Shown: positions 36,273 to 44,461 of the stretch, piece after piece
How positions within the stretch are numbered: position 1 is the stretch's first letter
Layout of the letters: the number at the start of each line of letters is the position of its first letter
Source of the DNA: Sphingopyxis sp. H115
Lineage (GTDB): Bacteria > Pseudomonadota > Alphaproteobacteria > Sphingomonadales > Sphingomonadaceae
DNA length: 64,000 bases
Direction of reading: 5' to 3'
NCBI RefSeq assembly: GCF_001468465.1
Contig: NZ_LNSA01000012.1
Span: forward strand, 51,199 to 115,198
Made by a program: the position numbers and the translations under genes
The notes under the pieces: model-generated
What the model saw: the letters and a program-made list of their open reading frames with translations, nothing else
Databases searched by the model: none
Told to the model about the DNA's origin: nothing

Positions 36273-37723
36273 TGTTGCAGGGCACGGGTTCCGATGTCGG
36301 GAAATCGGTGCTGGTTGCCGGGCTGTGCCGCGCCCTTGCCAATCGCGGGCTGAGCGTTCGCCCGTTCAAGCCCCAGAACATGTCGAACAATGCTGCGGTT
36401 ACCGTCGATGGCGGCGAGATCGGCCGCGCCCAGGCTTTGCAGGCTCTAGCATGCCGGGTCGAACCGCACACCGACATGAACCCGGTACTGCTCAAGCCTC
36501 AGGCCGACCACACATCGCAATTGGTCGTTCACGGCAAGGTCCGCGGCACGCTGGGCGGTGGCAATTTCCGGCACAAGCGTGGCGAACTGCTGCCCGAGGT
36601 CATGGAAAGCTGGCACCGGCTGCAGGCGCAGTGCGATGTCGTCGTGGTTGAAGGCGCCGGCTCGCCGGCGGAGATCAACCTGCGGGCAGGCGACATCGCC
36701 AACATGGGCTTTGCCCGTGCTGCCGGTGTGCCAGTCGTGCTGGTCGGCGATATCGATCGCGGCGGCGTCATTGCTGCGCTCGTTGGCACGAGGGCGGTAT
36801 TGGACCCGGACGACGCGGCGATGATCCGGGGTTTTCTCATCAACAAGTTTCGCGGCGATCCGGCGCTCTTTGCCGACGGTTATCGGCAGATCGAGGCGCT
36901 TTCGGGCTGGCGAGGCTATGGCGTGGTGCCCTGGCTGCGCGCCACTGCCCATTTGCCAAGCGAAGATGCGGTCGTGCTTGAACGAACCGCACGCGAAACC
37001 GCCGGTCGCCTGAAAATCGCCTGCCCGATCATCCCCCGGATCGCCAATTTTGACGATCTCGATCCGATCAAAGCGGAAAGCTCGGTCGAACTGGTCATGG
37101 TACCGCCAGGCCAGCCCATCCCCGGTGATTGTGCGCTGATCGTCCTGCCCGGATCAAAAGCCACGATCGCTGATATGAAGGCGATGCGCGAACAAGGCTG
37201 GGACATTGATATCCTTGCGCATCATCGGCGCGGTGGAAAGGTCCTGGGCATCTGCGGCGGCTATCAGATGCTCGGCCGCCGCATCGCCGATCCGGAAGGG
37301 ATCGAGGGACCACCTGAAGATATCCCCGGTCTGGGTCTGCTGGATGTCGAAACGGTCCTGACCGGAGATAAGGCGCTGCGCCAGGTTGCAGGCACTGCGC
37401 TCGATCAAGCCTTCACCGGCTTTGAAATGCACATGGGCGTGACCAGCGGTCCCGATTGCCGTCACCCCTTTGCGCTGCTCGGCGAAGGGCGGCCCGACGG
37501 CGCAACCAGTGCAGACAGGCAAGTCACGGGCACTTACGTCCACGGAGCATTTGCCAGCACGGCGCTGCGTTCAGCTCTGCTCGGCATGCTCGGCGCGCAG
37601 TCGGACGGGATCGACCATGATGCGAAGGTGGATGACGCGCTCAATGCGATCGCGGCTGAGCTTGAACATCATCTCGATGTGGATGGTTTGTTGAAACTCG
37701 CAATGGGGAAAGACGATGCGTAG
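36260..37723 (+). CDS. cobQ: CobQ, cobyric acid synthase
   Basis: 487 residues. The P-loop domain has [21 protein letters not shown] split around the Lys, and [13 protein letters not shown]. The amidotransferase domain has [11 protein letters not shown], the nucleophile Cys in [10 protein letters not shown], and the His in GTYVHGAF. It amidates the b, d, e and g side chains of adenosylcobyrinic acid a,c-diamide. It overlaps cbiB by 13 nt and cobU by 8 nt. Confidence 0.95.
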   Translation: MGALMLQGTGSDVGKSVLVAGLCRALANRGLSVRPFKPQNMSNNAAVTVDGGEIGRAQALQALACRVEPHTDMNPVLLKPQADHTSQLVVHGKVRGTLGGGNFRHKRGELLPEVMESWHRLQAQCDVVVVEGAGSPAEINLRAGDIANMGFARAAGVPVVLVGDIDRGGVIAALVGTRAVLDPDDAAMIRGFLINKFRGDPALFADGYRQIEALSGWRGYGVVPWLRATAHLPSEDAVVLERTARETAGRLKIACPIIPRIANFDDLDPIKAESSVELVMVPPGQPIPGDCALIVLPGSKATIADMKAMREQGWDIDILAHHRRGGKVLGICGGYQMLGRRIADPEGIEGPPEDIPGLGLLDVETVLTGDKALRQVAGTALDQAFTGFEMHMGVTSGPDCRHPFALLGEGRPDGATSADRQVTGTYVHGAFASTALRSALLGMLGAQSDGIDHDAKVDDALNAIAAELEHHLDVDGLLKLAMGKDDA

Positions 37724-38222
37724 CCTGTTCGTGATTGGCGGAGCGCGCTCGGGCAAGAGCCGCTATGCACAGGCCAGAGCCGAGGCGACCGGCCTGTCGC
37801 CAGTCTTCATCGCTACGGCTCAAGCTTTCGACGAGGAAATGCGCAACCGTATCGTTCGGCACCAGGCGGATCGCGGCGTGGAATGGGAAACGGTCGAGGC
37901 CCCCCTTAAACTTGCGGAAGCGATCGAGTTGCATGCCTCACCCGACCGGGTCTTGCTGGTGGACTGCCTCACGCTATGGGTGACCAATCTCCTGATCGGC
38001 GATCACGATATCCCGGCGGCAGTCCGCACACTCATTGAGACCATCACGGTTGCGCAAGGGACCCTCATACTCGTCAGCAATGAGGTCGGATTGGGCATCG
38101 TCCCGGAAAACCAGTTGGCGCGCCGGTTTCGGGATGAGGCCGGGTTTCTTCATCAACGTGTCGCGGCTTGCGCGAACGAGGTGCAGTTGCTGTGCGCTGG
38201 CTTGAATTTGCAGTTCAAATGA
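37716..38222 (+). CDS. cobU: CobU/CobP, adenosylcobinamide kinase and guanylyltransferase
   Basis: 168 residues. The P-loop is [14 protein letters not shown] at the N-terminus; the His that is guanylylated in the family is in IVRHQADRG near residue 49; [12 protein letters not shown] and [17 protein letters not shown] close the fold. It phosphorylates adenosylcobinamide and attaches GMP. It is the last gene of the run; no obvious hairpin terminator follows. Confidence 0.95.
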   Translation: MRSLFVIGGARSGKSRYAQARAEATGLSPVFIATAQAFDEEMRNRIVRHQADRGVEWETVEAPLKLAEAIELHASPDRVLLVDCLTLWVTNLLIGDHDIPAAVRTLIETITVAQGTLILVSNEVGLGIVPENQLARRFRDEAGFLHQRVAACANEVQLLCAGLNLQFK

Positions 38223-38581
38223 AAATGTCCCATTGTATTAATGGCATATTTGGAATTCAAATTGCGCGAGAGCCGGCCAGAAAGACCGCCAGAAGCTGGA
38301 TCATGGCGCTGCCCATGGCGATGGTTGGCTGCCCGGTTTGGAAGGCGTTCATAACGTTGATGCGGCTTGTCGGGACATCTTTTTCCGCGACGAGAGTGCC
38401 TATCTGGTGGCGGAAAACTCTAGACCCAAGCGGTTCAAAGTTGGGTAGCAGTGCAACTTGGCGTCGGACTCTGCTCAAAATCGGTTACATTTCAGACCAC
38501 CGTCACGGTGTATGTGCGCGCGGTAAGTGTCGCGGTGGCTCCCTTGGTCCTTGGGGCACCGCGTTTCAGCCTGAACCTAGG
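38223..38581. other. Gap between the B12 island and the recombinase gene
   Basis: 359 bp without a supported gene. A minus-strand frame at 38257-38478 gives a 73-residue peptide ending in a hydrophobic helix, which might be the remnant of a membrane-protein C-terminus but has no recognisable motif. The lower coding quality here suggests junction sequence between two plasmid modules. Confidence 0.4.
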
Positions 38582-39592
38582 CTAGAGAAAGCTCTTGCCA
38601 GCGTGGTTCTCAAACAAAGCCGCATCTCGGACATAGCCAAGCAGCACCTCCACCTTTTTCTGTCGCGAGACCTCCTGCATTTTTGGCAGTGAAGCACCAG
38701 CCTTCGCAGCTTCGGTCAGGAATCCCGATCGAAGCGAGTGCGCCCCGACCGCAGCCGGATCGAGACCGACCTTCTCGGCGTAGCGCTGGATCAGGCGAGC
38801 AACCGAGCGATCTGACATGGGCTCCTTCGTCATCAAGCCCTGAGCATCGGTTCGATAGAAAAGGGGCCCCGCCTCCCCTCCCCTGACGCTCAGCCATTCG
38901 TTGAGGCGGGGACCGGGCTTGAGCACCTTGCCCGACGGAACTGCGATGACCTGCCCCTCCCCCTCCTGGTCGGTCTTCGAGTGCCGGATCGTCAGCTTGA
39001 GCCCTTCGCGCACGAGCTCGAGATCGGCGAGCTGCAGAGCGACCAGCTCCGAGCGCCGAAGTGCTGCTGCAAGGCCCAGCGCCATGACCGCACGGTCACG
39101 GATTGCCCTCGGGCTCGATCCTTCTGCAGCCGCAATCATCCGCGCCAGATCGGCCGCCAGAATGGCGCTCTTCTTGCGTGTCGGCCGTGCGCGCTGCTCG
39201 CGCCGAATGCCGGCGAGCGTATCGGCGATGACATCGCGGGGATCACGGTGCTGCGGCGCCACGTGCCCCGCCTGCCTGTGGTGCCAGGCAATGGCAGCAA
39301 GGTGCCGCCCGATCGTACTGTCCGCCCTCCCCGCTTGAGCCAGTGACGCCAGCCAGGTTGCAACCACCTCGGGCATCGCGGGCATGGGCTCAAGGTCGCG
39401 CGTCCAGCACCATTCTTCGAACTGCCGCCAGTCGCTGTCATAGGCGCGGACGGTGTTCGCGGCCTTGGATCGCGCCCTGTAGGAACGGGCGGCCTCGATT
39501 TCGGCGGCGAGCTGCGGAGGGATTGCCTGTCCGAGCGAGACGAGGCCCTCATCGATCGGCACCTCAACGATCAGCCCGGTGCCGTCAGCCAA
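38582..39592 (-). CDS. Tyrosine recombinase/integrase
   Basis: 336 residues. A SAM-like N-terminal DNA-binding domain (about 40-130; NTVRAYDSDWRQFEEWC) is followed by the catalytic domain. Catalytic residues are an Arg in ALRRSELVAL (~180), Lys in RHSKTDQEG (~206), HSLRSG with His285 and Arg288, and the nucleophile Tyr320 in LLGYVRDA. The position usually held by the second His/Trp, nine residues before the Tyr, is Gln311. Such enzymes resolve plasmid dimers or integrate elements. It borders the B12 island, so it may have taken part in acquiring it, but no att-site duplication was found. Confidence 0.9.
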   Translation of the reverse strand: MADGTGLIVEVPIDEGLVSLGQAIPPQLAAEIEAARSYRARSKAANTVRAYDSDWRQFEEWCWTRDLEPMPAMPEVVATWLASLAQAGRADSTIGRHLAAIAWHHRQAGHVAPQHRDPRDVIADTLAGIRREQRARPTRKKSAILAADLARMIAAAEGSSPRAIRDRAVMALGLAAALRRSELVALQLADLELVREGLKLTIRHSKTDQEGEGQVIAVPSGKVLKPGPRLNEWLSVRGGEAGPLFYRTDAQGLMTKEPMSDRSVARLIQRYAEKVGLDPAAVGAHSLRSGFLTEAAKAGASLPKMQEVSRQKKVEVLLGYVRDAALFENHAGKSFL

Positions 39593-39785
39593 AGCGCCTC
39601 TCCTTCATGCTCGATCGCGCCGCTGGTTTCTTCGGCGTTCTGCCCTTGGGAGAGCGGCGGCGTCGCAGCGGATTTGAGGCACTCTATATAGATTGTCGTG
39701 TTGTCCGTGAAGGGCTCTTATCGGACAGCAAACCCACCGTACAAGCTGGGTATACTTTTTATGCCATTTATATACTATCTGGCCG
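39593..39785. promoter_or_regulatory. Divergent intergenic region with two inverted repeats
   Basis: TGTTGTCCG (39699-39707) and CGGACAGCA (39722-39730) form an 8/9 inverted repeat with a 14-bp spacer. Just beyond, GTATAC (39750-39755) and TATATAC (39769-39775) form an AT-rich imperfect palindrome. Either could be an operator for the divergent genes or a recombination core site for the adjacent recombinase. Confidence 0.4.
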
Positions 39786-40712
39786 ATGGTATCCGCCCCA
39801 GCACCTTGGCAACTGACGCTTGCCCGCATCGAAGGCGCCCTCCCCTTCATCTCACCCGAGTTGTCCGAATGCCTTGCGCTGGCCTCACTTCGGCGCCTCT
39901 GGCGCGTGCATGTGCGCGATTATCCGTTTGATAATCTTGGAATTGAACACAATCCGGGGCTCGAAGCGAGCGAGCTGATGCGCTCGTGGTATTCCGAGGA
40001 ACGCCGTCAGTTCTTGTCGTGGATTAGCCGGCGAGGACACCCTCCCCTCGCCCATGCTGCCAAGCTGGTCATGGCCGCCAAGAACCACTCTGAAGGGTTC
40101 ACCGAGACCTATTGGCCCGCCGATCGCGCGCTGGAGCGGCTTGACGCGCTGCTACCAAGCCGTGACCCGATGAGCACCTTGCTTGAATGGCTGACGGAAC
40201 TGAGAACGGAAGAAATCGACTTTCTCGAAGGCGGCAGCGAGATGGTCCAGGTCGGAGGGTTCGCGGTAACACGTATGGCACCGCGTGGGGCGGCCTGGGC
40301 GGCATCGCTCGCTGCTGCCATGCGGCCACACTTGTTTGGGCTGGGCTCGGCGCCAATGGCGCTTGCTGGGGTCATGCCGCGGGCTCTGTTCCGTGAACTT
40401 CACGAGGAACCCCTGCCCGTCCTATTAGGCCGTGCGCTTCAGGCTACCGCTGAGAGTGCAGCCGCAGACCTCCGTGCCATGCAAAGGGCTCACCTGCAGG
40501 CTGAGGGAGCACTTTCAGGCCTGTACGCCTCCTCGACGGCTCCCCTGGCTTGGCGTCTGGTAGCCGGCATCGGACCTCTCACCCGTGCGGAGCTTGCCAG
40601 AGGCCTTGGGGTGACCAAGCGAACCGCTTCACAATCAGTTGCGGCTATGGTGACTGCCAGCATGGTCAGCCTTCGAACTTCCGATGGAGCAATCGTCCCA
40701 ACGGACACGTGA
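39786..40712 (+). CDS. Unknown protein with C-terminal winged-helix domain
   Basis: 308 residues. The first ~240 residues are helical and not recognised. The last ~60 (APLAWRLVAGIGPLTRAEL, ARGLGVTKRTASQSVAAMV) have the spacing of a MarR-like winged helix-turn-helix. It diverges from the recombinase gene across a region with inverted repeats, which suggests it may regulate the recombinase or itself. Function beyond probable DNA binding is unknown. Confidence 0.6.
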   Translation: MVSAPAPWQLTLARIEGALPFISPELSECLALASLRRLWRVHVRDYPFDNLGIEHNPGLEASELMRSWYSEERRQFLSWISRRGHPPLAHAAKLVMAAKNHSEGFTETYWPADRALERLDALLPSRDPMSTLLEWLTELRTEEIDFLEGGSEMVQVGGFAVTRMAPRGAAWAASLAAAMRPHLFGLGSAPMALAGVMPRALFRELHEEPLPVLLGRALQATAESAAADLRAMQRAHLQAEGALSGLYASSTAPLAWRLVAGIGPLTRAELARGLGVTKRTASQSVAAMVTASMVSLRTSDGAIVPTDT

Positions 40713-40717
40713 ACGTA

Positions 40718-40999
40718 TCATGGACCCCGGAATACTTCCCGGTAGCAAACGCCAATTCGATGATGTGAGGTCGCTCTGCGACGCAGCAACTGTTCTACGA
40801 ACTTTGTCGCCCTGCCTGCGTCGGCGAAGGATAAGATGCGTCGCTGTCCACGCGTTCCAATCCGCCCCCACGAGAATTCAACAATCGTGACACCGAACAG
40901 GTCCTGGCTTCGAGATATGACGTACCGCCTTGCAACATTGAGATCGGGATCTTTGGCTTCGAGCCAGATCTGACATTCCCTTTGTCCAACCTCTAACAT
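40718..40999 (-). CDS. Stand-alone WGR-domain protein
   Basis: 93 residues, essentially one WGR domain: NVARRYVISRSQDLFGVTIV, then the signature SWGRIGTRGQ, FADAGRATKFVEQLLRRR and a final basic segment. WGR domains bind DNA ends or nucleic acid in PARP1 and some bacterial proteins (family knowledge). As a single-domain protein on a plasmid its role is unknown; DNA binding is the reasonable inference. It is convergent with the preceding gene. Confidence 0.8.
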   Translation of the reverse strand: MLEVGQRECQIWLEAKDPDLNVARRYVISRSQDLFGVTIVEFSWGRIGTRGQRRILSFADAGRATKFVEQLLRRRATSHHRIGVCYREVFRGP

Positions 41000-42012
41000 G
41001 CGGAGGACTATGCGATAGCCACGTGAAGTTAGGCCAATCGGAAGTTTGAATCACAGGTCCCTGTCGTGATTCACGGAATCGATCTTAAGGCTGTGACCAG
41101 CGCTAATCTGCCGAGTTGCCATTCTGGTGGAATGTACGCATCGCACGCAAAGCGGTCATCGTCGAAGGGATATGTCGGCCTTCCTTAATCTTGAATCAAA
41201 TCAATAACAAATCCGCCGCAGGCGTGAACGTTAGGGGATTTAGATTCTAAGGTTAAGAGGTTACCTGCTCGTGATCAGCCTGCAAACTCCTGATTTCTCG
41301 CGAGTCGGGGCGGCTATGCCGAATCTGAAAACACGATGTTCGGTTTCTGATAGCACGACCGCCAGATTCTAATAACACGTCATCTGATGCCCGATCACAC
41401 GTTCGCCACCTCCCCGCCCTGTTGATAACTTTGAAAGCGCGGCTGTGAGCGTGAGGCCAGAGGATCAGTTAGCGTTCCGATTCACATATGATGCGCCGAT
41501 CCCAAACTTTCTGATCCCCCATTTGCTCCTAGGCTGAAACGAACGTGTTTTCGGAAATGTGGTATTTCCGGTCGAACGTGTTTTCAGGAATGGTTTTTGG
41601 AGGCATTTTCCATCGTCCAGATTGAAGGCCGACCTGTCGGGTTTCTGGATCGCAGTGACTGAAGTGGAGCCTCAGGCGATCTGCCAGCTGGCTTGAGCGC
41701 TGCACAGTAGATCGCTGATTTCAGTCAAAGATGGACGGCAGAAGCACGGCTGTAGGGTCTATGCCGGTACTCTTGGGCCTAGTCAGCGATTTATTTACCT
41801 GGCGCCGAACGTAGACGCGGTCCTCTGATCGGGCGGGCTAAGCGAAGTGATTCCCGAAAACACGTTCGCTAGCTGCCGTGCATGATGAGACTGTTCTTAT
41901 TCTTACGATAGATCGCTATGCCTGCGGCAGAGCGTAATCAGGCCTGAAGCCGAGCGGCAGCTCTACCAGCGCGCCGGGCGCCGCTACCAAGTCCTGCAGA
42001 AGGTCGCGATCT
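41000..42012. other. 1-kb AT-richer non-coding region, candidate replication origin
   Basis: No convincing gene. The sequence is visibly more A/T-rich than its surroundings, holds an iteron array and additional scattered iterons, an inverted repeat GAATCAC...GTGATTC at 41048-41072, and a near-match to a DnaA box (TGTTGATAA, 41420-41428). It lies immediately downstream of repA. These are the expected parts of an oriV. Confidence 0.6.
41321..41408. repeat. Four tandem 22-bp iterons next to repA
   Basis: The CACG core recurs at 41332, 41354, 41376 and 41398, exactly 22 bp apart, with an upstream consensus near GATTCTGATAACACG. Three more copies with the fuller form GAAAACACGTTCG occur nearby: two inverted, with CGTG cores at 41544 and 41577 (33 bp apart), and one direct at 41861. 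This fits binding sites for the RepA initiator: direct repeats at the origin and inverted ones for handcuffing or autoregulation (inference). Confidence 0.8.
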
Positions 42013-43314
42013 TCAAAAGCCCGGAAGCGTATGCTTGTTGCGCTCGTGGTGCTTCTTCATGAAGCCGTAGAACCGTTTCGAGTAGTTCCTTGGCAACTCA
42101 TGCGGATTGCTGTTCAAAAAGGAATCGAATTGCCGCATCAGCACATCGAGATCCCAACCAGGACATTCAGCACGGATGGCCTGATAGATTTCGGGGTCAA
42201 GAGTGTCCTGAGCGCCCCCTCCCCTTCGTCGTGACTGAGATTGGCTCGCATTGCTGTCCAATGCCGCTGATGCATCGGCTTGCTGTTCGGGGCGCAAGCT
42301 CGCGCTTGTTGTTGCAAGGAGCTTGCGCACGAGGGCAGGATCAACGAATTCCTGCGGAGGGCTGACCTTGGCTGCCTTTTCGGGGGTTGCGCGCTGAATG
42401 CGCTGGGGTCTGCTCTCCGTGGCGACAGAGCCACTATGTTCGGTTTTTCCAGAAGGTTTTTCGAGATGGCGACGCATCACCATCTTTAGCTTTGGACGCG
42501 GCGTCTCTGCTCCAATGACCTCCAGACTGATATCCGGCAGGTTGTTAGCTCGCGCCAATTCAAGAATCTTGTTCTTGAACGAGGGTAGGGAGCTTTCGCT
42601 GCCGCTTTTCTGATGAAGAGTTTCGAAGCCAATCGTGAAACCTTCTGGCCCATTGCCACCAGCGTGCTTGCGAGCTGCGCGGTAGAGCCATTTCCCAAGT
42701 CCGCTCGTTATCTCGAAATACAGAGGCGAAATCGCAAGGACATTTCGCTTGTCCATGACCCCGTCGAAGAACCACTTAGAAAGCGTGATTTCCATCCCAA
42801 GCGAACGCTGGGTTCGCTCATCAACGAGATGAGTATAGCTATCGATCCACGAAAATGTGGTCTCGCGGGATTTGGAGTTCGCTCGGATGTTCGTCTTGAT
42901 CGTCGTGGCCTGAAGGCGATCAAGCGCTGCGATCAGTCGCTCATAGGCGCGCCCGCTTACACCCCAGCAGATTCGCTTGAGAAGATCGCCAGGTTGAACA
43001 CGAATGGTCGGCGACAGGTCATTGTCACCCCGCTCGCGCAATTCGTTGAGGTGGGACGCCAGATAGATCATGATATCTGCATCCCAGATGGTCGCCATCC
43101 CATAGGCTGGGTTGGCTGATACATGCACGGTGACCGACTTGTCCGGACTGAGGTACTCAATGGGTTTCAGGCGCTTCTTCTTCGAAAGGCTGAAGAAAGG
43201 GCGCTGCATGGTCTCCTGATAGTCCCGCAGCGAGATATCGCTGAAATCAGGCAGCGTGAAGAACATCTCGAACTGCACCCGGCGACCGGAGGAGGACTGA
43301 TCTTTCTCGCTCAC
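42013..43314 (-). CDS. repA: RepA-type replication initiator (RPA family)
   Basis: 433 residues. The N-terminal ~230 residues have the alphaproteobacterial RepA pattern: QFEMFFTLPDFSDISLRDYQ, FSLSKKKRLKPIEY, YGMATIWDADIMIYLASHL and RAYERLIAALDRLQATTIKT, followed by YFEITSGLGKWLYRAARKHA. A low-complexity linker separates this from a small C-terminal helical domain (~375-430). It initiates replication at the iterons downstream. The arrangement parA-parB-repA on one strand is the standard replicon block of sphingomonad and related plasmids. Confidence 0.9.
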   Translation of the reverse strand: MSEKDQSSSGRRVQFEMFFTLPDFSDISLRDYQETMQRPFFSLSKKKRLKPIEYLSPDKSVTVHVSANPAYGMATIWDADIMIYLASHLNELRERGDNDLSPTIRVQPGDLLKRICWGVSGRAYERLIAALDRLQATTIKTNIRANSKSRETTFSWIDSYTHLVDERTQRSLGMEITLSKWFFDGVMDKRNVLAISPLYFEITSGLGKWLYRAARKHAGGNGPEGFTIGFETLHQKSGSESSLPSFKNKILELARANNLPDISLEVIGAETPRPKLKMVMRRHLEKPSGKTEHSGSVATESRPQRIQRATPEKAAKVSPPQEFVDPALVRKLLATTSASLRPEQQADASAALDSNASQSQSRRRGGGAQDTLDPEIYQAIRAECPGWDLDVLMRQFDSFLNSNPHELPRNYSKRFYGFMKKHHERNKHTLPGF

Positions 43315-43339
43315 GTTCTTCGCCTAGTAAATCTGCCGC

Positions 43340-43357
43340 TGTCCCACATGTGGGACA
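43340..43357. promoter_or_regulatory. Perfect 18-bp palindrome between repA and parB (candidate parS or operator)
   Basis: TGTCCCACATGTGGGACA is self-complementary over all 18 bp. It lies 26 bp upstream of the repA start and about 90 bp beyond the parB stop. It resembles the parS class TGTTCCACGTGGAACA in layout, with altered arms and two extra central bases. The remaining 43358-43444 holds no gene. Confidence 0.65.
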
Positions 43358-43444
43358 AGTGAGCTAAACATATGAAATAAAACGATAAAAGCCACATTTT
43401 CAGAGTGGTAAAGGCATGGCCATAGGTGGGTCCAAAACCCTCCT

Positions 43445-44461
43445 TCATGGGGCAGGCCTTTTCAGAATCTTCGCCTTCTCAATCAGAGGGCGCAATGCAT
43501 CAAGGATTTCGTCAGCGCTCAAATCAGTGGGGTTGATCGTTATCGTGAGCCCTCGTGCACGATCCTTTTCGATGACACCAATGGACGATCCTGCGGCTTC
43601 GATTACGGCTTTCTGGGCACGGCCAGGCCTGCCCGAAACTGCCTTGAGCAGACGGACAACAACCTGAGGGCCAGAAATTGGCTCTTCGTCTCCGGATTGC
43701 CGGAAACTTTGTTCCGCAGCGATTTGCTTTGCTGCTTCCTCCATCCTGGGGCGCAGCGATGGGTTGCGTATGGCTGGAAGAAGCTTGTCACCGTACCGGA
43801 CCTGAAGTTCCATTGGCGAGGCAAATGCGCTTACGATTGTTTGCGGGATCTCTGTCAGGCCGATGTACCGGGCGAGCGTAGATTTCGAGATCTTCACGCG
43901 TTCAGCAAGCCGTGCCTGAAGGCCATCGTAATAGGTGTCGACTGCTGCCTTGTAGTTCAAACCGCGTTCTAAGTCTGAGATATCTTCCCTCTCGCGGTTC
44001 TCGATATCAGCAAGGCGGAACGCAGCTTCGTCATCGAGATCTTCGATAATCGCTACGAGCTCGATATCCGGGTAGTGATTGGCGTTGAGCCACGCGACAG
44101 CCCAGTGACGCCTTGTGCCAATGATCAGTTCGTACTGCAGCTCACCTTGCTGCTTACGACGCACGACTACTGGGATGCGGTTCCCGTTTTCTGCTTGGAT
44201 CGACTCAATCAGAGATCGCAAACGGGGTTCGGTGAGCTGTTCGTAATCACGGGCGTTTCCCGGCCAGATCGAACATTCTGCAGGTTTGAGCCGGATGGTC
44301 GGGCGCTTGACCATCCGCGCTGCTTCCGTGAAGCCTTCAAGCCGACGTGTTGTGAAATTGCGCGATGCAGTTGCCCCTGCAGCGTCCTTGGCTTCAGAGA
44401 CGGAAGGCTGGTCAGGGGCAGGGGAGGCGAGGGCCTCGCCAATCAATGAACGACGGCTCAC
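43445..44461 (-). CDS. parB: ParB, plasmid partition CTPase/DNA-binding protein
   Basis: 338 residues. The ParB/Srx fold is visible in SIQAENGNRIPVVVRRK and YELIIGTRRHWAVAWLN. A helix-turn-helix with ARLAERVKISKSTLARYIGL follows, and a C-terminal dimerisation segment ends the protein. It spreads from parS and stimulates ParA. The ATG overlaps the parA stop by 4 nt. Confidence 0.92.
   Translation of the reverse strand: MSRRSLIGEALASPAPDQPSVSEAKDAAGATASRNFTTRRLEGFTEAARMVKRPTIRLKPAECSIWPGNARDYEQLTEPRLRSLIESIQAENGNRIPVVVRRKQQGELQYELIIGTRRHWAVAWLNANHYPDIELVAIIEDLDDEAAFRLADIENREREDISDLERGLNYKAAVDTYYDGLQARLAERVKISKSTLARYIGLTEIPQTIVSAFASPMELQVRYGDKLLPAIRNPSLRPRMEEAAKQIAAEQSFRQSGDEEPISGPQVVVRLLKAVSGRPGRAQKAVIEAAGSSIGVIEKDRARGLTITINPTDLSADEILDALRPLIEKAKILKRPAP

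Noticed and set aside
38257..38478. Short minus-strand frame with a hydrophobic end, possibly a membrane-transporter remnant
   Set aside because: Too short and without a motif; kept only as a remark on the intergenic region.
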